NCBI RefSeq assembly: GCF_041435435.1
Contig: NZ_CP108494.1
Location: 6,420,501 to 6,484,500 of the forward strand
DNA: 64,000 nt
Source: Streptomyces sp. NBC_01241
GTDB lineage: Bacteria > Actinomycetota > Actinomycetes > Streptomycetales > Streptomycetaceae
Reading direction: 5' to 3'
Shown one piece after another: positions 51,313-59,507 of the stretch (positions within the stretch are counted from its first letter, which is position 1; every line of letters begins with the position of its first letter). The translations under genes and the position numbers were made by a program. The notes under the pieces were generated by a model. That model was not told where the DNA came from and made no database searches. It was given only the letters and a program-made list of their open reading frames with translations.

Positions 51313-51452
51313 CCGGCCACCGACCGGACGGCACCGATTCGTCCCCGGCCGTCGGACGAGCCCGAAAGCACAGGTCCCTCCGGCGCGCGAGCCCCGGTCG
51401 CCCTGCCGGACATCGTTCCCGGCAGTCATCCGCCCCCCGTAGGATGGTCCTC

Positions 51453-52049
51453 ATGGCTAAGACCGGTACGACGACCCAGGGGCTGCGCGCGGCGATCGAG
51501 CGCAGTGGCTACTACCCGGCCCTCGTGGCCGAGGCGGTGGAGGCCGCCGTGGGCGGTGAGCCGGTCGCTTCGTACCTGGTGCACCAGGAGACCACCTTCG
51601 ACTCCAACGAGGTGCGCCGCCACGTCACGGTCCTGGTCCTGACCGACACCCGCTTCATCGTCAGCCACACCGACGAGCAGAACGCGGACACCAGCTCCCC
51701 GACGCCGTACGCCACCACCTCCACGGAGTCGGTCAAGCTCGACCGGATCTCGTCGGTCGTGGTCAGCCGCGTCGTCGCCAACCCGGAGAAGTACGTACCG
51801 GGCACGCTGCCCCGCGAGGTCGTCCTCACCATCGGCTGGGGCGCGGTCTCCCGTATCGACCTGGAGCCGGCCGCCTGCGGCGACCCCAACTGCGAGGCCG
51901 ACCACGGCTACACCGGCAGTTCCACCGCCGACGACCTGAGCCTGCGGGTCAGTGAGGCCGGTGACGGCCCGGACACCGTGCGCCAGACCCTCGCCTTCGC
52001 GCAGTCCCTCTCCGAGGCCACGGCCGTGACCGCGGCGTCCGGCCGCTGA
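51453..52049 (+). CDS. DUF5998 family protein
   Basis: 198 residues. A conserved actinobacterial protein: GYYPALVAEAVEAAVGGEPVASYLVHQETTFDSNEVRRHVTVLVLTDTRFIVSHTDE, then LDRISSVVVSRVVANP and a CGDPNC pair. The core resembles a PH-like domain (alternating strands with VTVLVLTDTRFI). Function is unknown. AGGATGG precedes the ATG. It overlaps the next gene by a single base (TGATG), so it is cotranslated with the phosphodiesterase. Confidence 0.88.
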   Translation: MAKTGTTTQGLRAAIERSGYYPALVAEAVEAAVGGEPVASYLVHQETTFDSNEVRRHVTVLVLTDTRFIVSHTDEQNADTSSPTPYATTSTESVKLDRISSVVVSRVVANPEKYVPGTLPREVVLTIGWGAVSRIDLEPAACGDPNCEADHGYTGSSTADDLSLRVSEAGDGPDTVRQTLAFAQSLSEATAVTAASGR

Positions 52050-53236
52050 TGGTTCAGCCGGCCTGGCAGGACCCCGTCCTCCTCCCCGTCGACACCGCAC
52101 CCGTTCCCGAGTACGGCAGCGGCTCGCTCGCCGATCTGCTGCCCACGCTCGCCGCCGGACAGGGCGTGCCCGGCTTCACCGCGACGATCCCCGAACTCAC
52201 CCCCGCCGACCGGAACTGCGTGTTCCTGATCGACGGCCTCGGCTGGGAGCAGATCAAGGCCCACCCGGACGAGGCACCGTTTCTGCACTCCCTGCTCCCC
52301 ACCTCGCGCGGCGGCACCGGCCGCCCGGTTACGGCGGGCTTCCCGGCCACCACCGCGACGTCACTCGCCTCGGTCGGTACCGGACTTCCGCCGGGGGAGC
52401 ACGGCCTTCCCGGCTACACCGCGCGCAATCCGGAGACCGGCGAGCTGATGAACCAGCTGCGCTGGCAGCCCTGGACGCCGCCGAAGGCCTGGCAGCCGTA
52501 CCCCACCGTCTTCACGCTCGCCGACGCCGCGGGGGTGCGCACCGCCCAGGTCTCCGCCCCCGCCTTCGAGCAGACCCCGCTCACCAAGGTCGCACTCAGC
52601 GGGGGCTCGTTCCTCGGGCGGCTCTCCGGCGAGGAGCGGATGGACGTCGCCGCCGAGCGGCTTGCCGCGGGTGACCGGTCGCTCGTCTACACGTACTACA
52701 GCGAGGTCGACGGGAAGGGTCACCGCTTCGGTGTCGACTCCGACGCCTGGCGCGGGCAGCTGATGTACGTGGACGGCCTGGCCCGGCGCCTGGCCGAGCA
52801 GCTCCCGCCCCGCTCGGCGCTGTACATCACCGCCGATCACGGCATGATCGACATCCCCTTCGACGAGCAGTCCCGGATCGACTTCGACGAGGACTGGGAG
52901 CTGCGCGCGGGCGTCGCCCTGCTCGGCGGCGAGGGCCGGGCCCGTCATGTGTACGCGGTCCCGGGCGCCGAGAGCGATGTGCTGACCGTCTGGCGGGAAG
53001 TGCTCGGCGAGCAGTTCTGGGTGGCGAGCCGGGACGAAGCGATCGCGGCCGGCTGGTTCGGCCCGAAGATCGATGAACGCGTACACGGCAGGATCGGCGA
53101 TGTCGTCGCCGCCGCCCACGACGACGTAGTGATCACCGCCTCGGTCAATGAGCCGCACGAGTCCGCGATGGTGGGCATGCACGGCTCGATGACCCCCGTC
53201 GAGCAGCTCGTCCCCCTGCTCGAAGTACGCTCGTAG
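52049..53236 (+). CDS. Alkaline phosphatase superfamily / nucleotide pyrophosphatase-phosphodiesterase
   Basis: 395 residues. First metal site in CVFLIDGLGWEQ, nucleophile Thr in GFPATTATSLASVGTGL, a substrate segment YYSEVDGKGHRFG, metal ligands in YITADHGMIDIP and the last His in VGMHGSMTPVEQLVPLLE. These are the two-zinc centre and catalytic Thr of the type I phosphodiesterase family, which hydrolyses nucleotide sugars, NAD or similar diesters. No signal peptide is seen, so it is cytoplasmic. Coupled to the DUF5998 gene and 66 bases upstream of tdk. Confidence 0.92.
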   Translation: MVQPAWQDPVLLPVDTAPVPEYGSGSLADLLPTLAAGQGVPGFTATIPELTPADRNCVFLIDGLGWEQIKAHPDEAPFLHSLLPTSRGGTGRPVTAGFPATTATSLASVGTGLPPGEHGLPGYTARNPETGELMNQLRWQPWTPPKAWQPYPTVFTLADAAGVRTAQVSAPAFEQTPLTKVALSGGSFLGRLSGEERMDVAAERLAAGDRSLVYTYYSEVDGKGHRFGVDSDAWRGQLMYVDGLARRLAEQLPPRSALYITADHGMIDIPFDEQSRIDFDEDWELRAGVALLGGEGRARHVYAVPGAESDVLTVWREVLGEQFWVASRDEAIAAGWFGPKIDERVHGRIGDVVAAAHDDVVITASVNEPHESAMVGMHGSMTPVEQLVPLLEVRS

Positions 53237-53302
53237 CCGCGTTTTCCCCGCCTCAGTCTCCCCTGGACTGCTTCGCCCCGCCCGAAAGGTGCTCAGCCCC
53301 TC

Positions 53303-53953
53303 ATGCCCGAGCTTGTGTTCTTCTCCGGAACGATGGACTGCGGAAAGAGCACGCTGGCGCTGCAGATCGGCCACAACCGTTCGGCCCGTGGCCTGCAGGG
53401 CGTGATCTTCACCCGTGACGACCGGGCGGGGGAGGGCAAGCTCTCCTCGCGTCTGGGGCTGGTCACCGAGGCCGTCGAGGCCGACGAGGGCATGGATCTG
53501 TACGCGCACCTCGTCGACCACATAAGCCGGGGCGGCCGGGCGGACTACGTGATCGTGGACGAGGCGCAGTTCATGGCTCCCGTCCAGATCGACCAGCTCG
53601 CCCGGGTCGTCGACGACCTGGGCATGGACGTCTTCGCGTTCGGTATCACCACCGACTTCCGGACCAAGCTGTTCCCCGGATCCCAGCGGCTGATCGAACT
53701 GGCCGACCGGGTCGAGTCCCTCCAGGTCGAAGCCCTCTGCTGGTGCGGGGCACGGGCCACGCACAACGCCCGTACGGTCGGCGGCGAGATGGTCGTCGAA
53801 GGCGCCCAGGTGGTGGTCGGGGACGTCAACCAGCAGGCGGACGAGGTTGGTTACGAGGTGCTCTGCCGACGCCACCACCAGCGCAGGACGACCAGCGCGA
53901 GCGCCCGCGCGGGCTCCCTCTCGCCGGACGTGCTGCCCGTCACCTCCGCCTGA
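53303..53953 (+). CDS. tdk: Thymidine kinase
   Basis: 216 residues. Phosphorylates thymidine with ATP in pyrimidine salvage. P-loop FFSGTMDCGKST (residues 7-17), ATP lid region VIFTRDDRAGEG, catalytic DE in YVIVDEAQFMAP, and the type II zinc site of CWCGARATHNAR plus CRRHH near the C-terminus. Lasso segment EVGYEVLCRRH is conserved. A start ATG follows the phosphodiesterase stop by 66 bases. Confidence 0.96.
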   Translation: MPELVFFSGTMDCGKSTLALQIGHNRSARGLQGVIFTRDDRAGEGKLSSRLGLVTEAVEADEGMDLYAHLVDHISRGGRADYVIVDEAQFMAPVQIDQLARVVDDLGMDVFAFGITTDFRTKLFPGSQRLIELADRVESLQVEALCWCGARATHNARTVGGEMVVEGAQVVVGDVNQQADEVGYEVLCRRHHQRRTTSASARAGSLSPDVLPVTSA

Positions 53954-53997
53954 ACCCGTCCCTCCGGGCGTCCGGCACGGATGCTTAGGATGACGCT

Positions 53998-54870
53998 GTG
54001 AACACGGTGAGCGGAACAGAGGCCGAGTCCGAACCGGGCTCACTGGGCAAGGTGCAGCCGCGGCAGCTGATCGTGACGGTCTACGGGCTGTACGCGCGCG
54101 ACACCGGCGGCTGGATGTCCGTGGCCTCGCTGATCCAGCTGCTCGCCGACCTCGGCGTCGAGGCGCCGACCGTACGGTCCTCGGTCTCGCGGCTGAAGCG
54201 CGCCGGACTGCTCGAAGCCGAATCGGTGTCCGGAGCGGCCGGGTACCGGATCTCGCCCGAGACCGAGCGCATTCTGCGCGACGGCGATCCGCGCATCTTC
54301 GCGGCCCGAAGGGCCACCGTGGACGAGGGCTGGGTGCTGGTCGTCTTCTCCGTACCCGAGTCCGAACGCGCCAAGCGGCACACCCTGCGCACCCAGCTGA
54401 CCCGGCTCGGTTTCGGTTCCGTGTCCGCCGGTGTGTGGATCGCGCCGGGACATGTGCACGGCGAGGCGGAGGACATGCTGGCCCGGCACGGGCTGCGCTC
54501 GTACGCCGACCTCTTCCGGGCCGACTATCTCTCCGTGGCCGGGGGCGGGGACGGGGGCCTGCCCGCGAAGGTGCGCTCCTGGTGGGACACCGTCCGACTG
54601 CAGCGGCTGTACGTCGCATTCCTTGCGGCACACCGTCCGGCGGCCGAGCGGATCGCCGGTGGCAGCCCGCTGACGGACCGCGAGGCGTTCACGACGTACA
54701 TCAGGGTCCTCACCGACTGGCGCCGGCTCGTCTACCTCGACCCCGGTGTCCCGCGTGAACTGCTACCGGCCGAGTGGAGCGGAACCGAGGCGTCCGAGCT
54801 CTTCGACGAGCTGCACACCCGGCTGGCCGGCCCCGCCCACCGGCACGTGGAACGGCTCCGGACCGGCTGA
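53998..54870 (+). CDS. PaaX family transcriptional regulator
   Basis: 290 residues. The N-terminal winged helix is PRQLIVTVYGLYARDTGGWMSVASLIQLLADLGVEAPTVRSSVSRLKRAGLLEAE; the central domain starts GWVLVVFSVPESERAKRHTLRTQLTRLGFGSVSAGVWIAP, and the C-terminal part has TTYIRVLTDWRRLVYLDPGVPRELLP. This is the PaaX layout (repressor of phenylacetate catabolism in E. coli). No paa genes are nearby, so the ligand (an aryl-CoA in the model case) is unknown. Start is a GTG. Confidence 0.93.
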   Translation: MNTVSGTEAESEPGSLGKVQPRQLIVTVYGLYARDTGGWMSVASLIQLLADLGVEAPTVRSSVSRLKRAGLLEAESVSGAAGYRISPETERILRDGDPRIFAARRATVDEGWVLVVFSVPESERAKRHTLRTQLTRLGFGSVSAGVWIAPGHVHGEAEDMLARHGLRSYADLFRADYLSVAGGGDGGLPAKVRSWWDTVRLQRLYVAFLAAHRPAAERIAGGSPLTDREAFTTYIRVLTDWRRLVYLDPGVPRELLPAEWSGTEASELFDELHTRLAGPAHRHVERLRTG

Positions 54871-54891
54871 CCCGCCCCGCGGCCCGGTGGC

Positions 54892-55677
54892 TCAGCGAGC
54901 GGCCGACCGTACGATCGTGAACACCGCGCCCTCCGGGTCCGCCACGGTCGCCACCCGGCCGTTCGCCCCCTCCCGGGGCGGTTGCAGGATGTATCCGCCG
55001 AAATCCACCACACGATGCGTTGCCTCGTCGGTGTCGTCGACCTCGAAGTACGTCATCCAGTGCGGGCCGCGGTCGCGTGGCAGGGCGCGGCCGACACCGT
55101 GCAGCGAGGCCACCGGACGGCCGTGCAGACGAAGGGTCTGGTAGTCGAAGTCGGCCGAGACGATTGCCTCCGCCTCGTAGCCGAAAACCGTCTGGTAGAA
55201 CTTGCAGACCATCGACGTCTCGCGGGTCACCAACTCGTTCCAGACCGGTGTGCCATGGGTGCCCGCGAACGCCGTACCGACGTGCGCGGCGGCCTGCCAG
55301 ATTCCGAAGACCGCGCCGCTGGGGTCGGAAGCGATGGCGAGCCGGCCCGCCTCACCCGCATCACCCGAGTCGAGCGGCCCGACGGCGACCGTGCCACCGC
55401 AGGAACGGATCACTTCCGCCGTGGCGTCGGTGTCGTCGGTGGCCAGATAGGTCGTCCAGGCGACCGGCAGATGGCGATCGGGCGGCAACTGCCCGATGCC
55501 CGCGACCACTTTCCCGTCGATCAGCGCACGTACATACGGACCCAGCTGGTCCGGTCCGGGCACGAACTCCCAACCGAACAGCCGGGCGTAGAAGTCCTGG
55601 GTCGTGCTCAGGCCGTGCACGAGCAGACTCACCCAGCAAGGTGTTCCGGGCATGCGTCGGGCTGCAGCCTCCGTCAT
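54892..55677 (-). CDS. VOC family (glyoxalase/bleomycin-resistance) protein, two tandem domains
   Basis: 261 residues, two VOC repeats. The first begins GTPCWVSLLVHGLSTTQDFYARLFGWEF with VAWTTYLATDDTDATAEVI, the second GTPVWNELVTRETSMVCKFYQTVFGYEAE with WMTYFEVDDTDEATHRVVDFGG; each closes with a DP(S/E)GAVF box. The metal-ligand positions are not clearly kept in both. Enzyme class and substrate cannot be told. ATG 55677 with GAGGAGAG upstream is preferred. It is convergent with the PaaX gene and divergent from sseA. Confidence 0.88.
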   Translation of the reverse strand: MTEAAARRMPGTPCWVSLLVHGLSTTQDFYARLFGWEFVPGPDQLGPYVRALIDGKVVAGIGQLPPDRHLPVAWTTYLATDDTDATAEVIRSCGGTVAVGPLDSGDAGEAGRLAIASDPSGAVFGIWQAAAHVGTAFAGTHGTPVWNELVTRETSMVCKFYQTVFGYEAEAIVSADFDYQTLRLHGRPVASLHGVGRALPRDRGPHWMTYFEVDDTDEATHRVVDFGGYILQPPREGANGRVATVADPEGAVFTIVRSAAR

Positions 55678-55912
55678 CGTCACTCTCTCCTCGGACCATC
55701 GTGGTGGCCGTACGGGGGGGGAACGGGGCCGGTGTGCCGCCATGCGGCACAGGATGTGAACGCCCCGTGGAGATGTTTGCACCACCCGGCGCACCAGGTG
55801 CCCCGGCCGCGCCGTACTTTCCGGGATCTCGACGGCGGTGGACCGATTTGGTGTGGAACGTCCGCCTGGGTGCTGTTACGAGTGGGCAGGCTCCTGCGCG
55901 AGGATGGCACCC

Positions 55913-56740
55913 ATGAAGCCCATCATCACCGCATCCGAATGCGTGAGCGAGTCGGCGGGGCCACGTCCGCCGGTGCTCCTGGACGTACGTTGGCAGCTGG
56001 GCGGCCCGCACGGCCGCCCCGACTACGAGGCCGGGCACATCCCCGGTGCGGTCTTTGTCGACCTGGACGCGGAACTCGCCGGTCCGGCAGGCAGCGGCGG
56101 CCGTCACCCGCTGCCCGACCCGGAGGAATTCGGTGCGGTGATGCGCCGGGCCGGTGTCTTTCGGGACACTCCGGTGGTCGTGTACGACGGTGGCCAGGGC
56201 TGGGCGGCGGCCCGCGCGTGGTGGCTGTTGCGCTGGACGGGGCATGCGGACGTCCGGGTCCTCGACGGCGGTCTCGCGGCCTGGCAGGGGGACCTCGAAA
56301 CGGACGTCCCGACGCCGGCCGAGGGCGACTTCCGGCCGGTCCCCGGTGCGCTGCCGTTGCTGGACGCGGACGGGGCGGCGGCGCTGGCCCGCTCCGGTCT
56401 GCTGCTCGACGCGCGGGCCGCGGAGCGCTACCGGGGCGATGTGGAGCCGATCGACCGGGTGGGCGGCCATATCCCGGGCGCCGTGTCGGCGCCGACCTCC
56501 GAGAACACGGGGGACGACGGCCGGTTCCTGCCCGCGCCGTCGTTGGCGGCCCGTTTCAAGGGCCTCGGCGCGGACCGGGCGCCGGAGGTCGGCGTCTACT
56601 GCGGCTCCGGTGTCTCCGGCGCCCACGAGGTGCTGGCCCTGGCCGTCGCGGGGATCCCCGCGGCGCTGTACGCGGGCTCCTGGTCCGAGTGGTCCGCCGA
56701 CGAGTCCCGCCCGGTGGCCAAGGGCCCCGACCCGCAGTAA
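55913..56740 (+). CDS. sseA: Sulfurtransferase (tandem rhodanese, thiosulfate/3-mercaptopyruvate type)
   Basis: 275 residues. Two rhodanese domains: the N-terminal one has VLLDVRWQLGG and DYEAGHIPGAVFVDLDAELA without an active Cys; the C-terminal one has the active-site loop VYCGSGVSGAHE with catalytic Cys230. It transfers sulfur from thiosulfate or 3-mercaptopyruvate to cyanide or thiols. CGSGVS resembles the loop of mercaptopyruvate sulfurtransferases. Start ATG 55913 chosen by family length. Terminates against sepH through a shared hairpin. Confidence 0.9.
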   Translation: MKPIITASECVSESAGPRPPVLLDVRWQLGGPHGRPDYEAGHIPGAVFVDLDAELAGPAGSGGRHPLPDPEEFGAVMRRAGVFRDTPVVVYDGGQGWAAARAWWLLRWTGHADVRVLDGGLAAWQGDLETDVPTPAEGDFRPVPGALPLLDADGAAALARSGLLLDARAAERYRGDVEPIDRVGGHIPGAVSAPTSENTGDDGRFLPAPSLAARFKGLGADRAPEVGVYCGSGVSGAHEVLALAVAGIPAALYAGSWSEWSADESRPVAKGPDPQ

Positions 56741-56848
56741 CAGAGCCGGCACCGGCCACCGCGACCGGAACCGCCGTAACGGGATCCGGTCGCACGGGGC
56801 GCACGCGGCGCGAAGAGCGGCGCCCCCGGCGCACCGGGCGCAGACGGC

Positions 56849-56884
56849 ACGAGGGCCCGTACGCAACGGCGTACGGGCCCTCGT
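56849..56884. terminator. Bidirectional terminator between sseA and sepH
   Basis: A 16-bp perfect stem (56849-56864 with 56869-56884, loop AACG) lies in the convergent gap. Confidence 0.88.
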
Positions 56885-56904
56885 CATGCTGCGGTCACCC
56901 CGCC

Positions 56905-57966
56905 TCAGTCCTGTTTCTTCCGGCGCGTACCGAAGACGATCTCGTCCCAGCTCGGTACGGCGGCCCGGCGGCCCGGCCGGACGCCGTCCGCCTCGGCCTG
57001 GCGGTCCGTCGTCCCGGTCAGCCGGTCGCGATGACCGGCCACCGCCCGCGGCATGAGCACGTCCGCATAGGCGGAACCGGCACCGGCGGAGGCCGCCGCG
57101 GCCGGCGGCTCGTCGGCCTCCGGTTCCTGCGCGGCGGGCTCGATGGCGGGCGGCTCGGGCTGCGTGGGACGCTCCGGCACCACCATGTCGCCGCGGAAGC
57201 TGGGCACCGCCTCCAACAGGCTGGTCAGCGAATCGCGCTCACTGGCCGAGATGCCGCCGATGTGCTCGTCCGGCTCGGGCACCGGGGCTGTGGGGCGCTC
57301 CATCTGGCGGTCCAGGGCGCGGTCCAGCGGCCGGTCGCGGGGCAGCCGGGCGATCCGGGGCACGAACGGGAAGCTCGGCTCGGGCGCGGCGACGTCGTCG
57401 GTCTCGCCGATCAGCGACCGGGCCTCGTCGTCCACGGCCTGGACCAGCCGGCGCGGCGCGTCGTACGTCCAGCTCGCCGAGTGAGGCTCGCCCGCGACCC
57501 GGTAGACGAGCAGGACCTCCCAGGTGCCGTCGTCACGGCGCCACGAATCCCACTGGACGGTCTCCTTGTCGGCGCCGCGCAGCAGCAGCCGCTCCTGCAC
57601 CGCCTCGCCGAGCTGGGGGCCGGTGTTCTCGCCGGGACGGCGCACGGGAGTCTTCCGGGCCCGCTCGGCCATGAAGGCGCGCTCCGCGAGCACGGGGCCC
57701 TCGAAGCGGCGGACACGGTCGACCGGAATCCCGGCGAACTGGGCGACCTCCTCCGCGGAGGCGCCGGCTCGTATCCGGGCCTGGATGTCGCGGGGGCGGA
57801 GATGGCTCTCCACCTCGATCTCGATCTGGCCGAGCCGCGCGCGGTCGTTGCGCACGGCGGCTCGCAGCCGCTCGTCGATCGGAAGCGTGTACTCCGTGCT
57901 GTCCGCAGCCTTGAGCACCAGTCGTGTGCCGTCGTTGGAGACGGCCACGACACGCAGTTCGGGCAT
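56905..57966 (-). CDS. sepH: Cell division protein SepH (DUF3071)
   Basis: 353 residues. The N-terminal DUF3071 domain (ELRVVAVSNDGTRLVLKAADSTEYTLPIDERLRAAVRND) includes a helix-turn-helix-like part (RPRDIQARIRAGASAEEVAQFAGIPVDRVRRFEGPVLAERAFMAERARK). The rest is disordered, Pro/Glu/Arg-rich, and ends in the conserved peptide VPSWDEIVFGTRRK. SepH stimulates FtsZ assembly and bundling in Streptomyces and mycobacteria. GGGAGGT precedes ATG 57966; an earlier frame start would add an unrelated Arg-rich leader. Confidence 0.95.
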   Translation of the reverse strand: MPELRVVAVSNDGTRLVLKAADSTEYTLPIDERLRAAVRNDRARLGQIEIEVESHLRPRDIQARIRAGASAEEVAQFAGIPVDRVRRFEGPVLAERAFMAERARKTPVRRPGENTGPQLGEAVQERLLLRGADKETVQWDSWRRDDGTWEVLLVYRVAGEPHSASWTYDAPRRLVQAVDDEARSLIGETDDVAAPEPSFPFVPRIARLPRDRPLDRALDRQMERPTAPVPEPDEHIGGISASERDSLTSLLEAVPSFRGDMVVPERPTQPEPPAIEPAAQEPEADEPPAAAASAGAGSAYADVLMPRAVAGHRDRLTGTTDRQAEADGVRPGRRAAVPSWDEIVFGTRRKKQD

Positions 57967-58462
57967 GGGGACCTCCCGGGTGGTGCCTGCCGACGTCACG
58001 TGCGTCGCTGCTTCCGCTAGTCGAGTGTGGCCTGCCCGGGTGCAGCCTGCCACAACATTGCCGTGTTGCCCGGCGTGTCGGGCGTGAGCCCTTGATCGCC
58101 GGTATGACACGGTGACCTATTGTGCAACACGAAGTGACCGATGGTCACCTCGTGTAGCCAGTCCCCGTGCAATGACGTGGCGCCGCCGGATCGAGTGCCT
58201 CCTTCGGCCCCCTCCCGAAGATTCCGGACACCCACGTGGGAGTCCGGCCCCAGGGCTCGCCACAGTACTCCATTCGGGCCATGTGGGTGGACCGCCGCGC
58301 CGCCGAACTTCTCGTGAGGCGTGGGAGCCGAGTCGCCCGGCAGGGCGTGCAGCGCCTGCGTGCGTGTCCTGCTTCACAGAATCTCCCGAAGCGGAACTAT
58401 TCACTTCGCTCACATGTCCCTTCCTGTTGCATGGTGGGAGAGATGTCAATCAAGGGCTGGAA
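57967..58462. other. Divergent intergenic region upstream of sepH and the membrane protein gene
   Basis: 496 bases with no gene I can support. The main visible element is a long inverted repeat at 58127-58155. Confidence 0.45.
58127..58155. promoter_or_regulatory. 13-bp inverted repeat upstream of sepH
   Basis: ACACGAAGTGACC (58127-58139) and GGTCACCTCGTGT (58143-58155) match at 12 of 13 positions around a GAT spacer, in the gap between divergent genes. It may be an operator; as a hairpin it could also act in the RNA. Confidence 0.45.
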
Positions 58463-59494
58463 ATGGTGCAGAAGCCGGAAAGTGACATAGAACCCAAGGA
58501 AAGGCGTATAGATCTGAGTCTGCCTCAGGTGGCGGGCAGCGCCGTGGCGGCGGTTGCGGCAGCGGTGGCGGCCTCTCAGCTGGGCGTGTACGGAACGATC
58601 CTCGGCGCCGGAGTCATGAGCGTCGTCGCCACCTGCGGCGGTTCGCTCTTCCAGCACTTTTTCCGCCGTACCGGGGAACAGATCCGCGAGGTGACGGTCC
58701 AGGCCAAGCAGCCGGGCCGTGAGGTGACCGTGCAGACGCGTGGGGCGAGCGACCCGCATGCGGTGTACGGGGTGCGACGACCGCCGGCCGGAATGCCCGA
58801 CGGAGCCATGGACGCGACCACGATGATGCGCGCTGTGGACGCCGCGACCATGCGCGGTGGGACGGACGCCACGACCGTACTGCGCAAAGTGGCGGACGAT
58901 CCGGACCGTACGCGGCTGCTGAGGCCGCTCGACGGGACGCGGTCGCTCGACCCGGTCCGTCCGGAGCCGGACGAGGAGTTCTCCGAAGCCACCACCCACG
59001 GCACCCGGATCCGCGGCTGGAAGCGGTCGGCGCTCGGGGCGGCCGTGGTCTTCGCCGTGACGATGGCCGGGATCACCACGTTCGAGCTGGTCTCCGGCAA
59101 TGGTCTGAGCGGCGGTCAGGGAACCACCGTCGGCTCCGTCGTACGCGGGGAGCGGGGCGCCGGATCGCACGACCCGGCACCGGCGACCGGCACCGACCCC
59201 GGCCCCGGCCAGGAGCGGAGCCCGGACCAGGAGAGCGGCGCGACACCCGGTACGGACTCGCAGGGCGGGCAGAGTCGGAGCCCGGACTCCGGTCAGGGCG
59301 ACCGTTCCCCCGCGGATCCGACGCCCAGCCCCACGCCGTCCGGCAACACCGGACAGACGAACCCGTCCCCGGCGGCCACGCCGTCCCCAGTTGTGCCCGG
59401 CGACGGCGGCACCGCCGCTCCGAACCCCACGGGCGCGGGCGACGCCCCGCTGCAGGGCGACCGCGCCACCACGGGCACGGGCACCGGACAGTGA
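58463..59494 (+). CDS. Membrane protein of unknown function with Pro/Ser/Gly-rich C-terminus
   Basis: 343 residues. An amphipathic and hydrophobic N-terminal segment (PQVAGSAVAAVAAAVAASQLGVYGTILGAGVMSVVATC, about 17-55) resembles a helical hairpin in the membrane, then a hydrophilic region with repeated DATT/DAAT motifs (about 105-140), one membrane helix near residue 195 (SALGAAVVFAVTMAGITTF) and a 130-residue disordered Pro/Ser/Gly/Asp tail. Topology suggests that the tail is outside the cell. No family was recognised. AAGGG stands before ATG 58463. Divergent from sepH. Confidence 0.75.
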   Translation: MVQKPESDIEPKERRIDLSLPQVAGSAVAAVAAAVAASQLGVYGTILGAGVMSVVATCGGSLFQHFFRRTGEQIREVTVQAKQPGREVTVQTRGASDPHAVYGVRRPPAGMPDGAMDATTMMRAVDAATMRGGTDATTVLRKVADDPDRTRLLRPLDGTRSLDPVRPEPDEEFSEATTHGTRIRGWKRSALGAAVVFAVTMAGITTFELVSGNGLSGGQGTTVGSVVRGERGAGSHDPAPATGTDPGPGQERSPDQESGATPGTDSQGGQSRSPDSGQGDRSPADPTPSPTPSGNTGQTNPSPAATPSPVVPGDGGTAAPNPTGAGDAPLQGDRATTGTGTGQ

Positions 59495-59507
59495 ACGGCC
59501 GCGCCGC

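Noticed and set aside
50055..51450. A plus-strand frame that would extend the DUF5998 protein upstream by about 466 residues
   Set aside because: It runs out of frame through the GNAT/synthetase gene; the ATG at 51453 has a good ribosome binding site and matches the family N-terminus.
54982..58020. A 1012-residue plus-strand open frame spanning the VOC, sulfurtransferase and SepH genes
   Set aside because: It is antisense or out of frame to three well recognised genes, and its Arg/Gly/Pro-rich translation is typical of GC-rich shadows.
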